Positions 42,742 through 51,222 of a DNA stretch of 64,000 bases are shown here, in pieces (position 1 is the first letter of the stretch; every line of letters begins with the position of its first letter). The DNA comes from JADFMN01 sp964529975 (GTDB taxonomy: Bacteria; Armatimonadota; Fimbriimonadia; Fimbriimonadales; Fimbriimonadaceae): the NCBI GenBank assembly GCA_964529975.1, contig CAZGXW010000003.1, forward strand, positions 1 through 64,000, written 5' to 3'. The notes below the pieces were generated by a model. The model had not been told where the DNA came from. It did no database searches and saw only the letters and a program-made list of their open reading frames with translations. Both the position numbers and the translations under genes were made by a program.

Positions 42742-44934
42742 ATGCTTTCCTGCCTCCTTTTCCTGTTTGGGCGTCCGGCCGACCTAGCCGAACTCGATGC
42801 GCTAGCCAGGGCTCGGGACGTCAGAGGCATCATGGCCCACGCTGGACCTGGGCTGAAAGAGCAGGACTTTTCGTTCCTCACGCGCCAAGGCGCGTTCGGA
42901 ACGGGTCGGTCAGGTTGGCACGCCTACCAGTTGGACGACCCAGCAGGAGGGAAAGCGTACGTCGTGTTCGGCACCGCGCTCACAACGCAAGACTTTGGCG
43001 AGTTCATCTTCGAGTACTCGGGCGGAAAACTCACGAGGCTGCAAGACGAAAGGGAGACGCGGGGATACAAAGTCAGGCATCTCGAATTCGACCTGAGCTT
43101 TGTTCCGAGCCAAAAGCGCGCGAACGCCGTAGCGAAGGTGACTATCGACCGGGCGCAGGGCGCGGAGGGAAGCGTGCACCTGCGGCTCTCACCGAACTAC
43201 AAGGTCACAAGGGTGTCGACGGCGAGCGGTTCACCGATGCCATTTGTGCAGGCCAGCGGCGTCGTCTCCATCGCCATGCCGTCAGTGCCCCAAAGCACTG
43301 TCACGCTCACCTATTCGGGTGTCGTCGACCAGCCGCAGTTCGCAGGCGCGATCACTCACGACGAGGTCATGTTGACGAACGACTATTGGTGGCCATCGAT
43401 TGGACGACAACCGGCCACGGTCACGACCACGACCACGGTGCCTGCTAACTGGCTCGTCGTGACCCACGGCAACAAGGTCAGCGACACAGTCCAGGGCGAG
43501 AACCGAGTAGTCAGATACCAGATGGACGTGCCGATCTCGTACCTCAGCCTTTCCGCCGGGCCGTTCCTGCACGAGCAGAAGAAGGTCGGCAAGGTCACCT
43601 ATCACGTGTGGTCGAGGCGGATGTCGCAAGAGGACATGAGGATGCAACTAGAACTCATGCCCCCGGTCATCGAGTTCTACGAACGGTTCGCTCCCTACCC
43701 CTTCACCGACTTCGGCGCGATGGTGACCGAACTCTACGGCGGCGGAGCCTTGGAGGCCTACTCGTTCGCGACCTACGGCACGGGCTGGCTGCCGGACGAG
43801 GACACGCACGAACCGGCCCACACCTGGTGGGGCGGCGTCGTGTCGAACACCTACCTGAATAGTTACTGGAACGAGAGTTTCGCCAACTTCGCCGGTGGCA
43901 TGTACCAGCGCGAAGTCGCGATCGGCAACACGAACGAGCGTCGGCACGCCTTCGTCAGTCAGTCGCAGGTCGGACGTGACTACAACCGCGTCGCGGTCGC
44001 AAAGGCCGGGGCCTTTGAGGGCGGTATCGCTTCCTCGATGGGGTACGGCAAGGGCGGGGAAGTCCTGCAACAACTCGAGTACGAGATCGGGACAGCGAAG
44101 ATGGTCGAAGCCATGAAGACCTGGATCGCAGACAACCCCAAGGGCGTCGCTGGCGAATGGTCTGGCTTTGAAAAGGCCGTGGCCAAGGTCACGGATCAGG
44201 ACATGGACTGGTTTTTCCAGCCTTGGCTCTACACTCCAGGCGCGCCCTCGTTCCAGATCACTGAACTCGGTTACGAAGGCGGCGCAGTCCGCGGATTGGT
44301 CGACTTCAAGGGCACGCCTTACCGCATCAAGTGCCAGGTCTACGTTGAGATGGACGACGGTTCAAAGGTTTTGACGGACGTTGTGCTCAACCCTCAGCGA
44401 AAAGAGGGCGTGAGCGAGTTTAGTTTCGTCATGCCTAGCAAGCCGTCGTTCGTGTCCTTCGACCCCTACGACCGCATCTTGCGCGAGCGGGGGCCTGCGC
44501 CACAGATGCGCCTTTCAAACAGGCTAGGACGGCTCCAGTTGGTCGTTGATCCCGCGCGCCGTGAGTACGCGGCCACCTTTTCAGACTTCAACAGCCGTGC
44601 GGGCGCATCTGTACCGACCGACCCGGCTGGGAGTTTCTTTGTCGGCCACCCCGACTCGATGCCGATCATGAAGGACCTCTGTCGAAGGGCAGGGTTTACG
44701 GTGAACGGCGACAAACTCACCTATGACGGCACGACGATCGACCTTCGACAGGGCGCGGCCATGGCACTCATAGACCTTGGAAACGGCCGCGTGTGCGCGA
44801 TCGGACTTGGCGTCACCCAGCGCGATCCTAGCGTAGGAATCGCGAGCCTAGCGCTCGTGGACGACTACGGCCGATTCTTGCGAGGCAGAACCGAGCCAAG
44901 GCGCGAGGGCGCAACGGTCTTCAGACTGCCCTAA
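42742..44934 (+). CDS. Secreted M1-family-like metallopeptidase
   Basis: Gluzincin of 730 residues from the ATG at 42742 (MLSCLLFLFG, a minimal signal). The N-terminal beta saddle is at about 95-250. The exopeptidase motif GAMEN is altered to GALEA (GGALEAYSF). Zinc ligands are His356 and His360 in HEPAHTWWG and Glu378 in YWNESFANF, with 17 instead of the usual 18 residues between HExxH and the Glu. A helical domain and a C-terminal beta domain follow. Probably an active zinc peptidase, but aminopeptidase specificity is uncertain. Confidence 0.82.
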   Translation: MLSCLLFLFGRPADLAELDALARARDVRGIMAHAGPGLKEQDFSFLTRQGAFGTGRSGWHAYQLDDPAGGKAYVVFGTALTTQDFGEFIFEYSGGKLTRLQDERETRGYKVRHLEFDLSFVPSQKRANAVAKVTIDRAQGAEGSVHLRLSPNYKVTRVSTASGSPMPFVQASGVVSIAMPSVPQSTVTLTYSGVVDQPQFAGAITHDEVMLTNDYWWPSIGRQPATVTTTTTVPANWLVVTHGNKVSDTVQGENRVVRYQMDVPISYLSLSAGPFLHEQKKVGKVTYHVWSRRMSQEDMRMQLELMPPVIEFYERFAPYPFTDFGAMVTELYGGGALEAYSFATYGTGWLPDEDTHEPAHTWWGGVVSNTYLNSYWNESFANFAGGMYQREVAIGNTNERRHAFVSQSQVGRDYNRVAVAKAGAFEGGIASSMGYGKGGEVLQQLEYEIGTAKMVEAMKTWIADNPKGVAGEWSGFEKAVAKVTDQDMDWFFQPWLYTPGAPSFQITELGYEGGAVRGLVDFKGTPYRIKCQVYVEMDDGSKVLTDVVLNPQRKEGVSEFSFVMPSKPSFVSFDPYDRILRERGPAPQMRLSNRLGRLQLVVDPARREYAATFSDFNSRAGASVPTDPAGSFFVGHPDSMPIMKDLCRRAGFTVNGDKLTYDGTTIDLRQGAAMALIDLGNGRVCAIGLGVTQRDPSVGIASLALVDDYGRFLRGRTEPRREGATVFRLP

Positions 44935-45791
44935 AGCTCGATCCCGAGCAGGTCGAGGATCCTCTGCAGGTCCTCATCCGAATAGAACGGAACCGAGATC
45001 TTGCCTCCCTCGTCGTGGGTCGAGATCATGACCGGGGTTCCGAACAGTTCGCTGAGTTGGCTCTCTAGTGCGACCATGTTCGGATCCTTGTCCGCCTTAG
45101 GCCGCTTCTCGCTTGTTTCTCGGACAACGGCCGGCTCGTCCTCGTGCGAAACGCCACGGGCGAGGCGTTCGACATCGCGCACGGACAAGCCCTCCTCCAT
45201 CACTTGGCGGAACAAGGAGAGTTGGAGCGCCTCGCTCTCGATCATCAAGAGGGCGCGGGCGTGCCCTTCGGTGATGTCGCCCTTGCCGAGAGCCCTTTGG
45301 ACCGCGTCGGGCAACTTGAGCAGGCGCATCGTGTTCGCGACCGCTACGCGGGACTTGCCGACCTTCTGGGCGATTTCGTCCTGGCTCAGGCCGAACTCGC
45401 CGTTCAGTTGCCGATAAGCGATGGCGCAGTCGATCGGGGAGATGTCTTCTCGCTGGACGTTTTCGATCAACGCCATCTCGAGCGAGTCCTGTGCGCTCGC
45501 GGGCCGTACGATCACGGGCACTTCTTCCAGGCCGGCCAGTTTCGCAGCGCGGAGGCGCCTCTCACCTGCGATCAGTTCGTATTCGCCGTCGGCGATGGGG
45601 CGCACGATGAGCGGCAAGAGCACCCCGACCTCTCGGATCGACTGGGCGAGTTCTTCGAGGGCCTCCTCATCGAAGTGCCGGCGAGGCTGACGAGAGTTCG
45701 GCCTGATCGCCTCGACCTCGATGGAGGTGGGCGCAGCGTCGCCTTGCTCGCCCAAGAGTTGGGTCAAGCCTTTGCCTAGAGCGCGACGCAT
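44931..45791 (-). CDS. parB: Chromosome partitioning protein ParB
   Basis: CTP-dependent DNA clamp of 286 residues that loads at parS sites. The N-terminal CTPase domain has IRPNSRQPRRHFDEEALEEL and GERRLRAAKLAGLEEVPVI. The helix-turn-helix region reads LSQDEIAQKVGKSRVAVANTMRL. The C-terminal dimer domain is at about 235-286. It overlaps parA by 16 bases and the convergent peptidase gene by 4. No convincing parS palindrome was seen in this window. Confidence 0.95.
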   Translation of the reverse strand: MRRALGKGLTQLLGEQGDAAPTSIEVEAIRPNSRQPRRHFDEEALEELAQSIREVGVLLPLIVRPIADGEYELIAGERRLRAAKLAGLEEVPVIVRPASAQDSLEMALIENVQREDISPIDCAIAYRQLNGEFGLSQDEIAQKVGKSRVAVANTMRLLKLPDAVQRALGKGDITEGHARALLMIESEALQLSLFRQVMEEGLSVRDVERLARGVSHEDEPAVVRETSEKRPKADKDPNMVALESQLSELFGTPVMISTHDEGGKISVPFYSDEDLQRILDLLGIEL

Positions 45792-46561
45792 TCCTGCAAG
45801 ACCTCATCGACGAGGGCGCGGTATGCGACGGCGCCTTTGGACTCTGGAAAACGAGTGACGGCGGGCTGTCCGAAACTCGGTGCCTCGCTCAAGCGCACGT
45901 TGCGCGGGATGACGATCTGGGACACCTTTGTCCCGAAGTAGCCTTGGACCTCTTCAACCACGTTCTGCGCCAGATTGTTGCGCCCATCGTACATGGTCAA
46001 AAGGACCTTGGCGACCTCCAGCCTCGGGTTGATCCTCCGTCGGACGACATCAATTGTGGTCAGCAAGTGTGAGATCCCCTCCATGGCATAGAACTCGGTC
46101 TGAAGAGGGACGAGGATCTTGTCACAGGCGGCCAAGATGTTCACCGTAAGGAGGCCGAGGCTCGGGGGGGCGTCGATGATGATCCACTCGTAGTCTTTAT
46201 AAACGCCAAGCAAGGCCTCCCGGAGAATCTGCTCCTTACCGACGGCGTTATGGAGGATCGGCTCGACGCCAGCCAGATCGAGGGTCGCGGGAACCAAGTC
46301 GAGGTTGTCCGCGACGTTGACCACCGCAGAGCGGACAGCGTCGGATGATTCCGGCTCGTTGACCGTCTTCTGGATGACCTCGAACAGCGTGCCCTTGACG
46401 CTCTGCTTGTCGACACCAAGCCCGGTCGTGGCATTGCCCTGGGGGTCGGCGTCGATGAGAAGCGTCCGGTGGCCCTTTTCAGCCAGCCCGGCGGCCAGAT
46501 TCACGGCCGTCGTGGTCTTTCCCACGCCGCCCTTCTGATTCACGATTCCCCAGATAGGCAC
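45776..46561 (-). CDS. parA: Chromosome partitioning ATPase ParA (Soj)
   Basis: ATPase that moves ParB-parS complexes, 261 residues. The deviant Walker A is NQKGGVGKTTTAVNLA near the N-terminus. LIDADPQGNATTGLG is the A' motif and DAPPSLGLLTVNIL the Walker B. The GTG at 46561 is preferred: the family starts immediately before the P-loop, and a CATAAT hexamer lies 6 bases upstream. The frame extends 16 codons further. Confidence 0.95.
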   Translation of the reverse strand: MPIWGIVNQKGGVGKTTTAVNLAAGLAEKGHRTLLIDADPQGNATTGLGVDKQSVKGTLFEVIQKTVNEPESSDAVRSAVVNVADNLDLVPATLDLAGVEPILHNAVGKEQILREALLGVYKDYEWIIIDAPPSLGLLTVNILAACDKILVPLQTEFYAMEGISHLLTTIDVVRRRINPRLEVAKVLLTMYDGRNNLAQNVVEEVQGYFGTKVSQIVIPRNVRLSEAPSFGQPAVTRFPESKGAVAYRALVDEVLQECVAL

Positions 46562-46567
46562 GCGTCC

Positions 46568-46573
46568 ATTATG
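46568..46573 (-). promoter_or_regulatory. -10-like CATAAT before parA
   Basis: CATAAT on the minus strand ends 6 bases before the GTG at 46561. Confidence 0.4.
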
Positions 46574-46633
46574 GCGACCGGCCCGGGACGGCCCAAAGAG
46601 GGCGCTCACGAGTTATCCGGAAGGCTTTCCACA

Positions 46634-46663
46634 AAGAAACACACGCGCCCGGAGGCGCGTGTG
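46634..46663 (-). terminator. Terminator of the flagellin gene
   Basis: A perfect 10-bp stem (46640-46649 with 46654-46663) and a 4-base loop, followed on the minus strand by TTTCTTTG. Confidence 0.88.
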
Positions 46664-46692
46664 CGAGGGTTGGTGGTACGGAGGACGAAAAA

Positions 46693-48153
46693 CTAGCCGC
46701 CGCCCAGCAGGCTGAGCACGCTCTGGGCCGACTGGTTGGCCTGGGCCAGGACGGCCATGCCGCTCTGGCGCAGAATCTGGACCTTGGTGAACTCGGTCAT
46801 CTCCTTGGCGATGTCCGCATCGCGGATCGTGCTCTCGGAGGCGCTCATGTTCTCGGCGGCGACCGCAAGCGACCGCGTCGTGGACTCGAGGAAGTTCTTC
46901 TGGAACGAGCCAAGGTTGCCGCGGAGCAGGGCGACGCCGGCAATCGCGTCGTCGATGATGCGGATCGCGTCTTCGGCGCCTTGCGCCGTCGTGAGGTCGA
47001 TGTCTGCGAGGGTGCTGCCCGGAACGGCGTTGGTGCCCATGTCACGGGCGAAGAAACTGGGAATGCCGAAGTCGACGTTTTGGCCCGCAAGTGCTCCGAT
47101 CTGGAAGCGCATTGTGCCGACGCTCAACTGGCCGACGACCGTGGCCGCCGCGTTGTTGTTGCCAGCGACCGAGATGACCATCTTGTTCCCTGAGGCTGAG
47201 GTGAGGGTTAGACCGTCCACGCCTGGGCCTTGGCCACCTGTGAAGGTCTCGGTGGTGGTTCCGCTCGGTTCGATGGGCACCTGGACAGTGAAGACCGCGT
47301 CCGCGCCGACGGCCGGGTTGGCCGCGGCGTTTCCGTTCAGGATGTCCGAGGTCTCGAGGTAGTTGATCGGGAAATTAGAGCCGTAGCGGAGCGAAGTCAG
47401 TTGGATGGAGACGCCGCCGCCATTCGCGACGATTGCCGCGCCGACGCCCGTGCTCGACGACTTCTCATTGATCATCGCGGCAACGTCCGAGACCGTCTGG
47501 CCTGCGGTGACTGTAAAGGTGGTGCCATTCAGCACGAACGTCCCTGCGTTCACCGCTGTGCTCGCATCGGCGTAGACCGTGGCCATCGGGCCTGTGGTCG
47601 TCTGGGTCGCCTGGGTCACGCGGGTCACGGTGATCGGGCCTTCGGCGACCGTCTCGCCGTTGAACTCGCCGCCAATGTAGAGGCTGGTCAAAAGGTCGGT
47701 CCGGGTGATGCCTGCGTTGGTGCCTGCACTGCCGTTGAGCAATTTCTTGGTGCCCCACGAGGTGTGGGTGGCGATGCGGTCGATCGATTGCACGACAGAG
47801 CGCACCTGGGCCTGGTTGGCGGCAAGTTGGTTTGAGTCCACGACGGCCGAGTTCGCCGAGTGGATGGCGAGGCTGCGGAGGCTCAGGATCAGCCTCTGGA
47901 CCTCGTCCAGCGCGCCTTCGGCGGTCTTGGCCATGTTCACGGCGTCCTGGGTGTTGCGGAGTGCCTGGTCCAGCCCCTTGATGTGGGCGCGGAGGCCTTC
48001 GCTGATGATCATGCCGGCAGGATCGTCTCCTGCGGAGTTGATCCGCAGGCCAGTCGCCAGCCGCGTGGTCACCCCGTGCAGCTGTTCGTCGGTGATGTTG
48101 AGGTGCCTGAGCGCCGTCATCGCCGGGATGTTCGTATTGATCCTAAGACTCAC
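46693..48153 (-). CDS. fliC: Flagellin
   Basis: Filament subunit of 486 residues. The N-terminal D0/D1 region is classic (INTNIPAMTALRHLN, TRLATGLRINSAGDDPAGM, then NTQDAVNMAKTAEGALDEV). The C-terminal D0/D1 region is AAENMSASESTIRDADIAKEM ending in QANQSAQSVLSLLGGG. The central 240 residues are a variable surface domain. The gene starts at GTG 48153 with a GGAGA ribosome site, has a sigma-28 promoter and its own terminator. No other flagellar gene is in the window. Confidence 0.97.
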   Translation of the reverse strand: MSLRINTNIPAMTALRHLNITDEQLHGVTTRLATGLRINSAGDDPAGMIISEGLRAHIKGLDQALRNTQDAVNMAKTAEGALDEVQRLILSLRSLAIHSANSAVVDSNQLAANQAQVRSVVQSIDRIATHTSWGTKKLLNGSAGTNAGITRTDLLTSLYIGGEFNGETVAEGPITVTRVTQATQTTTGPMATVYADASTAVNAGTFVLNGTTFTVTAGQTVSDVAAMINEKSSSTGVGAAIVANGGGVSIQLTSLRYGSNFPINYLETSDILNGNAAANPAVGADAVFTVQVPIEPSGTTTETFTGGQGPGVDGLTLTSASGNKMVISVAGNNNAAATVVGQLSVGTMRFQIGALAGQNVDFGIPSFFARDMGTNAVPGSTLADIDLTTAQGAEDAIRIIDDAIAGVALLRGNLGSFQKNFLESTTRSLAVAAENMSASESTIRDADIAKEMTEFTKVQILRQSGMAVLAQANQSAQSVLSLLGGG

Positions 48154-48216
48154 TTTCGTCTCCGGGCAGGTTCAAACACGGCTAAAGTGCCTGTTTTCTG
48201 CGATTCCTGTGTGAGA

Positions 48217-48243
48217 TTCTCGGCTGAACGTGGAAGAACTATA
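48217..48243 (-). promoter_or_regulatory. Sigma-28 (FliA) promoter of the flagellin gene
   Basis: Minus strand: TATAGTTC (48236-48243), exactly 11 bases, then GCCGAGAA (48217-48224). The sigma-28 consensus is TAAAGTTT-N11-GCCGATAA; 13 of 16 positions match at the correct spacing. The leader to the GTG is about 55 bases. Confidence 0.85.
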
Positions 48244-48263
48244 GGCCGCTTCAGGGCCTGTAC

Positions 48264-48300
48264 AAAAAACTAGAGCCCGGCGGGGGTTCCGTCGGGCTCT
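48264..48300 (-). terminator. Terminator of the Gly/Ser/Lys repeat protein gene
   Basis: Stem 48272-48283 with 48289-48300 (12 pairs with one G-T), 5-base loop, then on the minus strand AGTTTTTTG. Confidence 0.9.
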
Positions 48301-48318
48301 AATTTGGGGCCTCAGGGC

Positions 48319-50082
48319 TTACCAGCGAGGTCGGAAGCGGTCGACCCGGAAGTACGCTATCTCGTAGCCTTCACGGTCTCGCTCCATGACGATCGTGTGG
48401 TACTTGGTGTCGGTACCGCCCCAAGGGTCGCGATAGACGTGCTCGGCCTCGATCACGTACTGGCCTCGACCGTAGCGGACGTCCCTGACCCTGTACTCCA
48501 GGGTGTCGGTGCCTTCGACGATGTCAGCCAGCATGTCGTAGAAGTCCTCGCTCCGCATTTGGTAATCGTCGTCGTCCTCGAGTTGGACGTGGACGTACCC
48601 GCCTCGCGGGACCATGTTGTCCATGTAACGGACGCTGCCTCGCTCGAACGCCGTGACGAGGTTGTCGATCTGGTAGTCGATCACGTCGTAGCGGTCTTCG
48701 TAGCGCTGGTAGCCACCGTAGTAGCCGTACCTGGGGCGTCGCCATTCGTAGTGCTCGTTCGCGAAGATCACGAACCGTACGTTGCCGATCACGACCCGGA
48801 CGCTGGCGATGTAGCCAGGAACGTGCGGGTAGTAGTAGAACGGCGAAGCGTAGCAGTGCCCCGGGATGTACGAGAACGTGTAGTGCGGGTAGTAGAACCA
48901 GTTGTCGTTCCAACCTGGGTTGTAGTGGCAGTAGCCCGAGCGGAACGGGTTGTTCCGCACCGTCCGGTCCTCTCGGTAGACGTTGATTCCACCGTTGCCT
49001 CGGATCACCGGGGCCGTGTTGATCTTGATCTGGTTTGATCGCGATCTCGAGGCTGTAAGGTTGTTCGAAGATCCGTAGTTGACCTGGCCGCTGCGCGAGG
49101 GAACTGATTTTTGGAACGGGGCGCGTCGGAGAAGATCGCTGTTTCGCTGGCCGTTCTCAGTAGTCGGCCTTCCGTAGCCTTGGCTGCTGCCAGACGAGGA
49201 AGATCCGCCGCCACGGTTCAGGGTGCCATTCGAAGAGCCACCTTGGTTGCCGCGCGAGCCGCCGTTAGACGAGCCGCCAGAGGACGACCCTCCGCCTTTC
49301 GTACCGCCAGATGACGAGCCGCCGCTGTTGCTTCCCCCGCCTTTGCCTAGGCCGCCACCGGACTGGCCGCCGCCGTTGGACGAACCGCCGCCGGACTGTC
49401 CACCTTTCGTAGGAGGCTCGACCTTTCCGCCGCCGCCGCCCTTGGAACCGCCACCGTTCGAAGATCCACCGCCAGACTGACCGCCCTTGGTCGGGGGCTC
49501 GGTCTTTCCGCCGCCGCTTCCGCTGCCGCCGCCCTTCGAGCCGCCGCCTGATTGACCGCCACCGTTGTTGCTGCCGCCCCCTTTTCCAAGACCGCCGCCG
49601 GACTGGCCGCCCTTGTCGCCGCCGCTCTTTGGGGGCTCGGACTTGCCGCCACCCTTAGACTCGCCGCCGCTCTTCGGGGGCTCGGACTTGCCGCCACCCT
49701 TNNNNNNNNNNNNNNNNNNNNNNNNNNNNNNNNNNNNNNNNNNNNNNNNNNNNNNNNNNNNNNNNNNNNNNNNNNNNNNNNNNNNNNNNNNNNNNNNNNN
49801 NTCGCCGCCGCTCTTCGGGGGCTCGGACTTGCCGCCACCCTTAGACTCGCCGCCTCCGCGCGAACCGCCACCGCGCGTGTCGCCGGACGAAGAGCCTCCG
49901 CCCTTCGAGCCGCCTCCACGGGTGTCGCCGCCCTTCGACTCGCCGCTCTTAGAGCCGCCAGAAGAGCCGCCCTTGTTCTCGCCGCCGCCCTTCTTGAGTT
50001 GGGCAGAGGCCTCCATGGGCGTCAGGGAAACAATCGCAAGTACCGCGAGCGCGGGTACGAACCACTTTCTCAAAGTCATCAT
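48319..50082 (-). CDS. Secreted Gly/Ser/Lys-rich repeat protein with a Tyr-rich C-terminal domain (sequence gap inside)
   Basis: Exported protein of about 587 residues counting the gap. The signal peptide (about 1-28) ends in EASAQ. Residues of about 30-330 are low-complexity repeats such as ESKGGGKSEPPKSGG and GGQSGGGSSNGGG. The last 220 residues are different: aromatic and beta-rich (WNDNWFYYPHYTFSYIPGHC, then YGYYGGYQRYEDRYDVIDYQ), likely a folded domain. Function unknown; a cell-surface or matrix protein is plausible. The 100-N gap sits in the repeat, so the true length is unknown. Confidence 0.72.
   Translation of the reverse strand: MMTLRKWFVPALAVLAIVSLTPMEASAQLKKGGGENKGGSSGGSKSGESKGGDTRGGGSKGGGSSSGDTRGGGSRGGGESKGGGKSEPPKSGGXXXXXXXXXXXXXXXXXXXXXXXXXXXXXXXXXXKGGGKSEPPKSGGESKGGGKSEPPKSGGDKGGQSGGGLGKGGGSNNGGGQSGGGSKGGGSGSGGGKTEPPTKGGQSGGGSSNGGGSKGGGGGKVEPPTKGGQSGGGSSNGGGQSGGGLGKGGGSNSGGSSSGGTKGGGSSSGGSSNGGSRGNQGGSSNGTLNRGGGSSSSGSSQGYGRPTTENGQRNSDLLRRAPFQKSVPSRSGQVNYGSSNNLTASRSRSNQIKINTAPVIRGNGGINVYREDRTVRNNPFRSGYCHYNPGWNDNWFYYPHYTFSYIPGHCYASPFYYYPHVPGYIASVRVVIGNVRFVIFANEHYEWRRPRYGYYGGYQRYEDRYDVIDYQIDNLVTAFERGSVRYMDNMVPRGGYVHVQLEDDDDYQMRSEDFYDMLADIVEGTDTLEYRVRDVRYGRGQYVIEAEHVYRDPWGGTDTKYHTIVMERDREGYEIAYFRVDRFRPRW
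49702..49801. other. Assembly gap (100 N)
   Basis: Exactly 100 Ns, the usual placeholder for a gap of unknown size. Identical repeat units (ESKGGGKSEPPKSGG) flank both sides, so the assembly probably broke on the tandem repeat. Confidence 0.98.
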
Positions 50083-50188
50083 AAACCTCGTCGTTGAAGT
50101 CGTCAGTACCTACTATAACGTCCATTCAGCCTAGGAGTTACTTCGGTCTGCCTGAACCTTATAGGCCCAGGTGCCAAGATCTAGATCA

Positions 50189-51199
50189 ATGAGTCCGAAA
50201 AGGGTGGCACTAATACCGGGTGACGGGATCGGCCCGGAGATCATGGACGCGACCGTCAGCATCCTAGAGGCCACCGGTTTCAAGCCCGAGTGGGTCAGGC
50301 TTGAGGCTGGGCTGAGCGCTGTGGAGAAGGGCATGCCTGCCGTGCCTCCTGAGACCCTCGACGCCATCCGCGAGATCGGAGTTGCTCTCAAAGGCCCCAC
50401 AACGACTCCCAAGGGCAGTGGGCATAGCAGCGCTAACGTGCAACTCCGCAAGGCCCTCGACCTGTTTGCAAACGTCCGCCCGATCAAGACGCTCCCGGGC
50501 CTCAAGGGTCCGTTTGCGCACATGGACGTGGACATCATCATCGTTCGCGAGAACACGGAGGACCTCTATGCCGGGTTGGAGTACCAGCCTCACCCCGACG
50601 TCGCGCAATCGATCAAGGTGATCACCAGGCAGGGCTCGCGCAGACTGTTTGAGTACGCCTTCGACATGGCGCGCAAGCAGGGCCGCAAGCGCGTCACCGT
50701 CGTCCACAAGGCCAACATCATGAAACTCTCCGACGGGCTGTTCCTCGAGGAGTTCTACAACGTCGCCAAGCAGAACTCTGACCTAGTCTCTGACGACATC
50801 CTCGTCGACAACTGCTGCATGCAACTGGTGACCAGGCCCCAGCAGTTCGACGTCCTCGTGACGGAGAACCTCTATGGCGACATCATCAGCGACCTCTGCG
50901 CAGGCCTTGTGGGAGGGTTGGGGCTCGCCCCAGGCGCCAACATTGGCAAGACCTGTGCGGTGTTCGAGGCCGTGCACGGCTCCGCGCCAGACATTGCCGG
51001 AAAGGGAGTCGCTAATCCGACCGCCCTGTTGCTTTCGGCTCTCATGATGCTGCGGCACCTCGGGCAGAACGAGCAGGCCGACCGCATCATGAACTCGGTC
51101 CTGAGGGTGTGTCAGGACGGCAAGTGTCTGACCATGGACCTTGGCGGCAAGGCGAACACGCAGGAGTACACGAAGGAAGTCATCTCCTGTTCGGTGTGA
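50189..51199 (+). CDS. Isocitrate dehydrogenase, NAD-type (short isocitrate/isopropylmalate dehydrogenase family)
   Basis: Decarboxylating dehydrogenase of 336 residues, most likely the TCA-cycle enzyme. It has IPGDGIGPEIMDA, RENTEDLYAGLEYQ (the isocitrate-type phosphorylation-loop region), KANIMKLSDGLF, LVTRPQQFDVLVTENLYGDIISDL and AVHGSAPDIAGKGVANP. The true leuB in this window (61244) differs in the substrate loop, so this copy is assigned to isocitrate; homoisocitrate is an alternative. The ATG at 50189 is preferred to a GTG six codons earlier. Confidence 0.87.
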   Translation: MSPKRVALIPGDGIGPEIMDATVSILEATGFKPEWVRLEAGLSAVEKGMPAVPPETLDAIREIGVALKGPTTTPKGSGHSSANVQLRKALDLFANVRPIKTLPGLKGPFAHMDVDIIIVRENTEDLYAGLEYQPHPDVAQSIKVITRQGSRRLFEYAFDMARKQGRKRVTVVHKANIMKLSDGLFLEEFYNVAKQNSDLVSDDILVDNCCMQLVTRPQQFDVLVTENLYGDIISDLCAGLVGGLGLAPGANIGKTCAVFEAVHGSAPDIAGKGVANPTALLLSALMMLRHLGQNEQADRIMNSVLRVCQDGKCLTMDLGGKANTQEYTKEVISCSV

Positions 51200-51222
51200 C
51201 GCTACACTAGCGTTAGCCCCGC

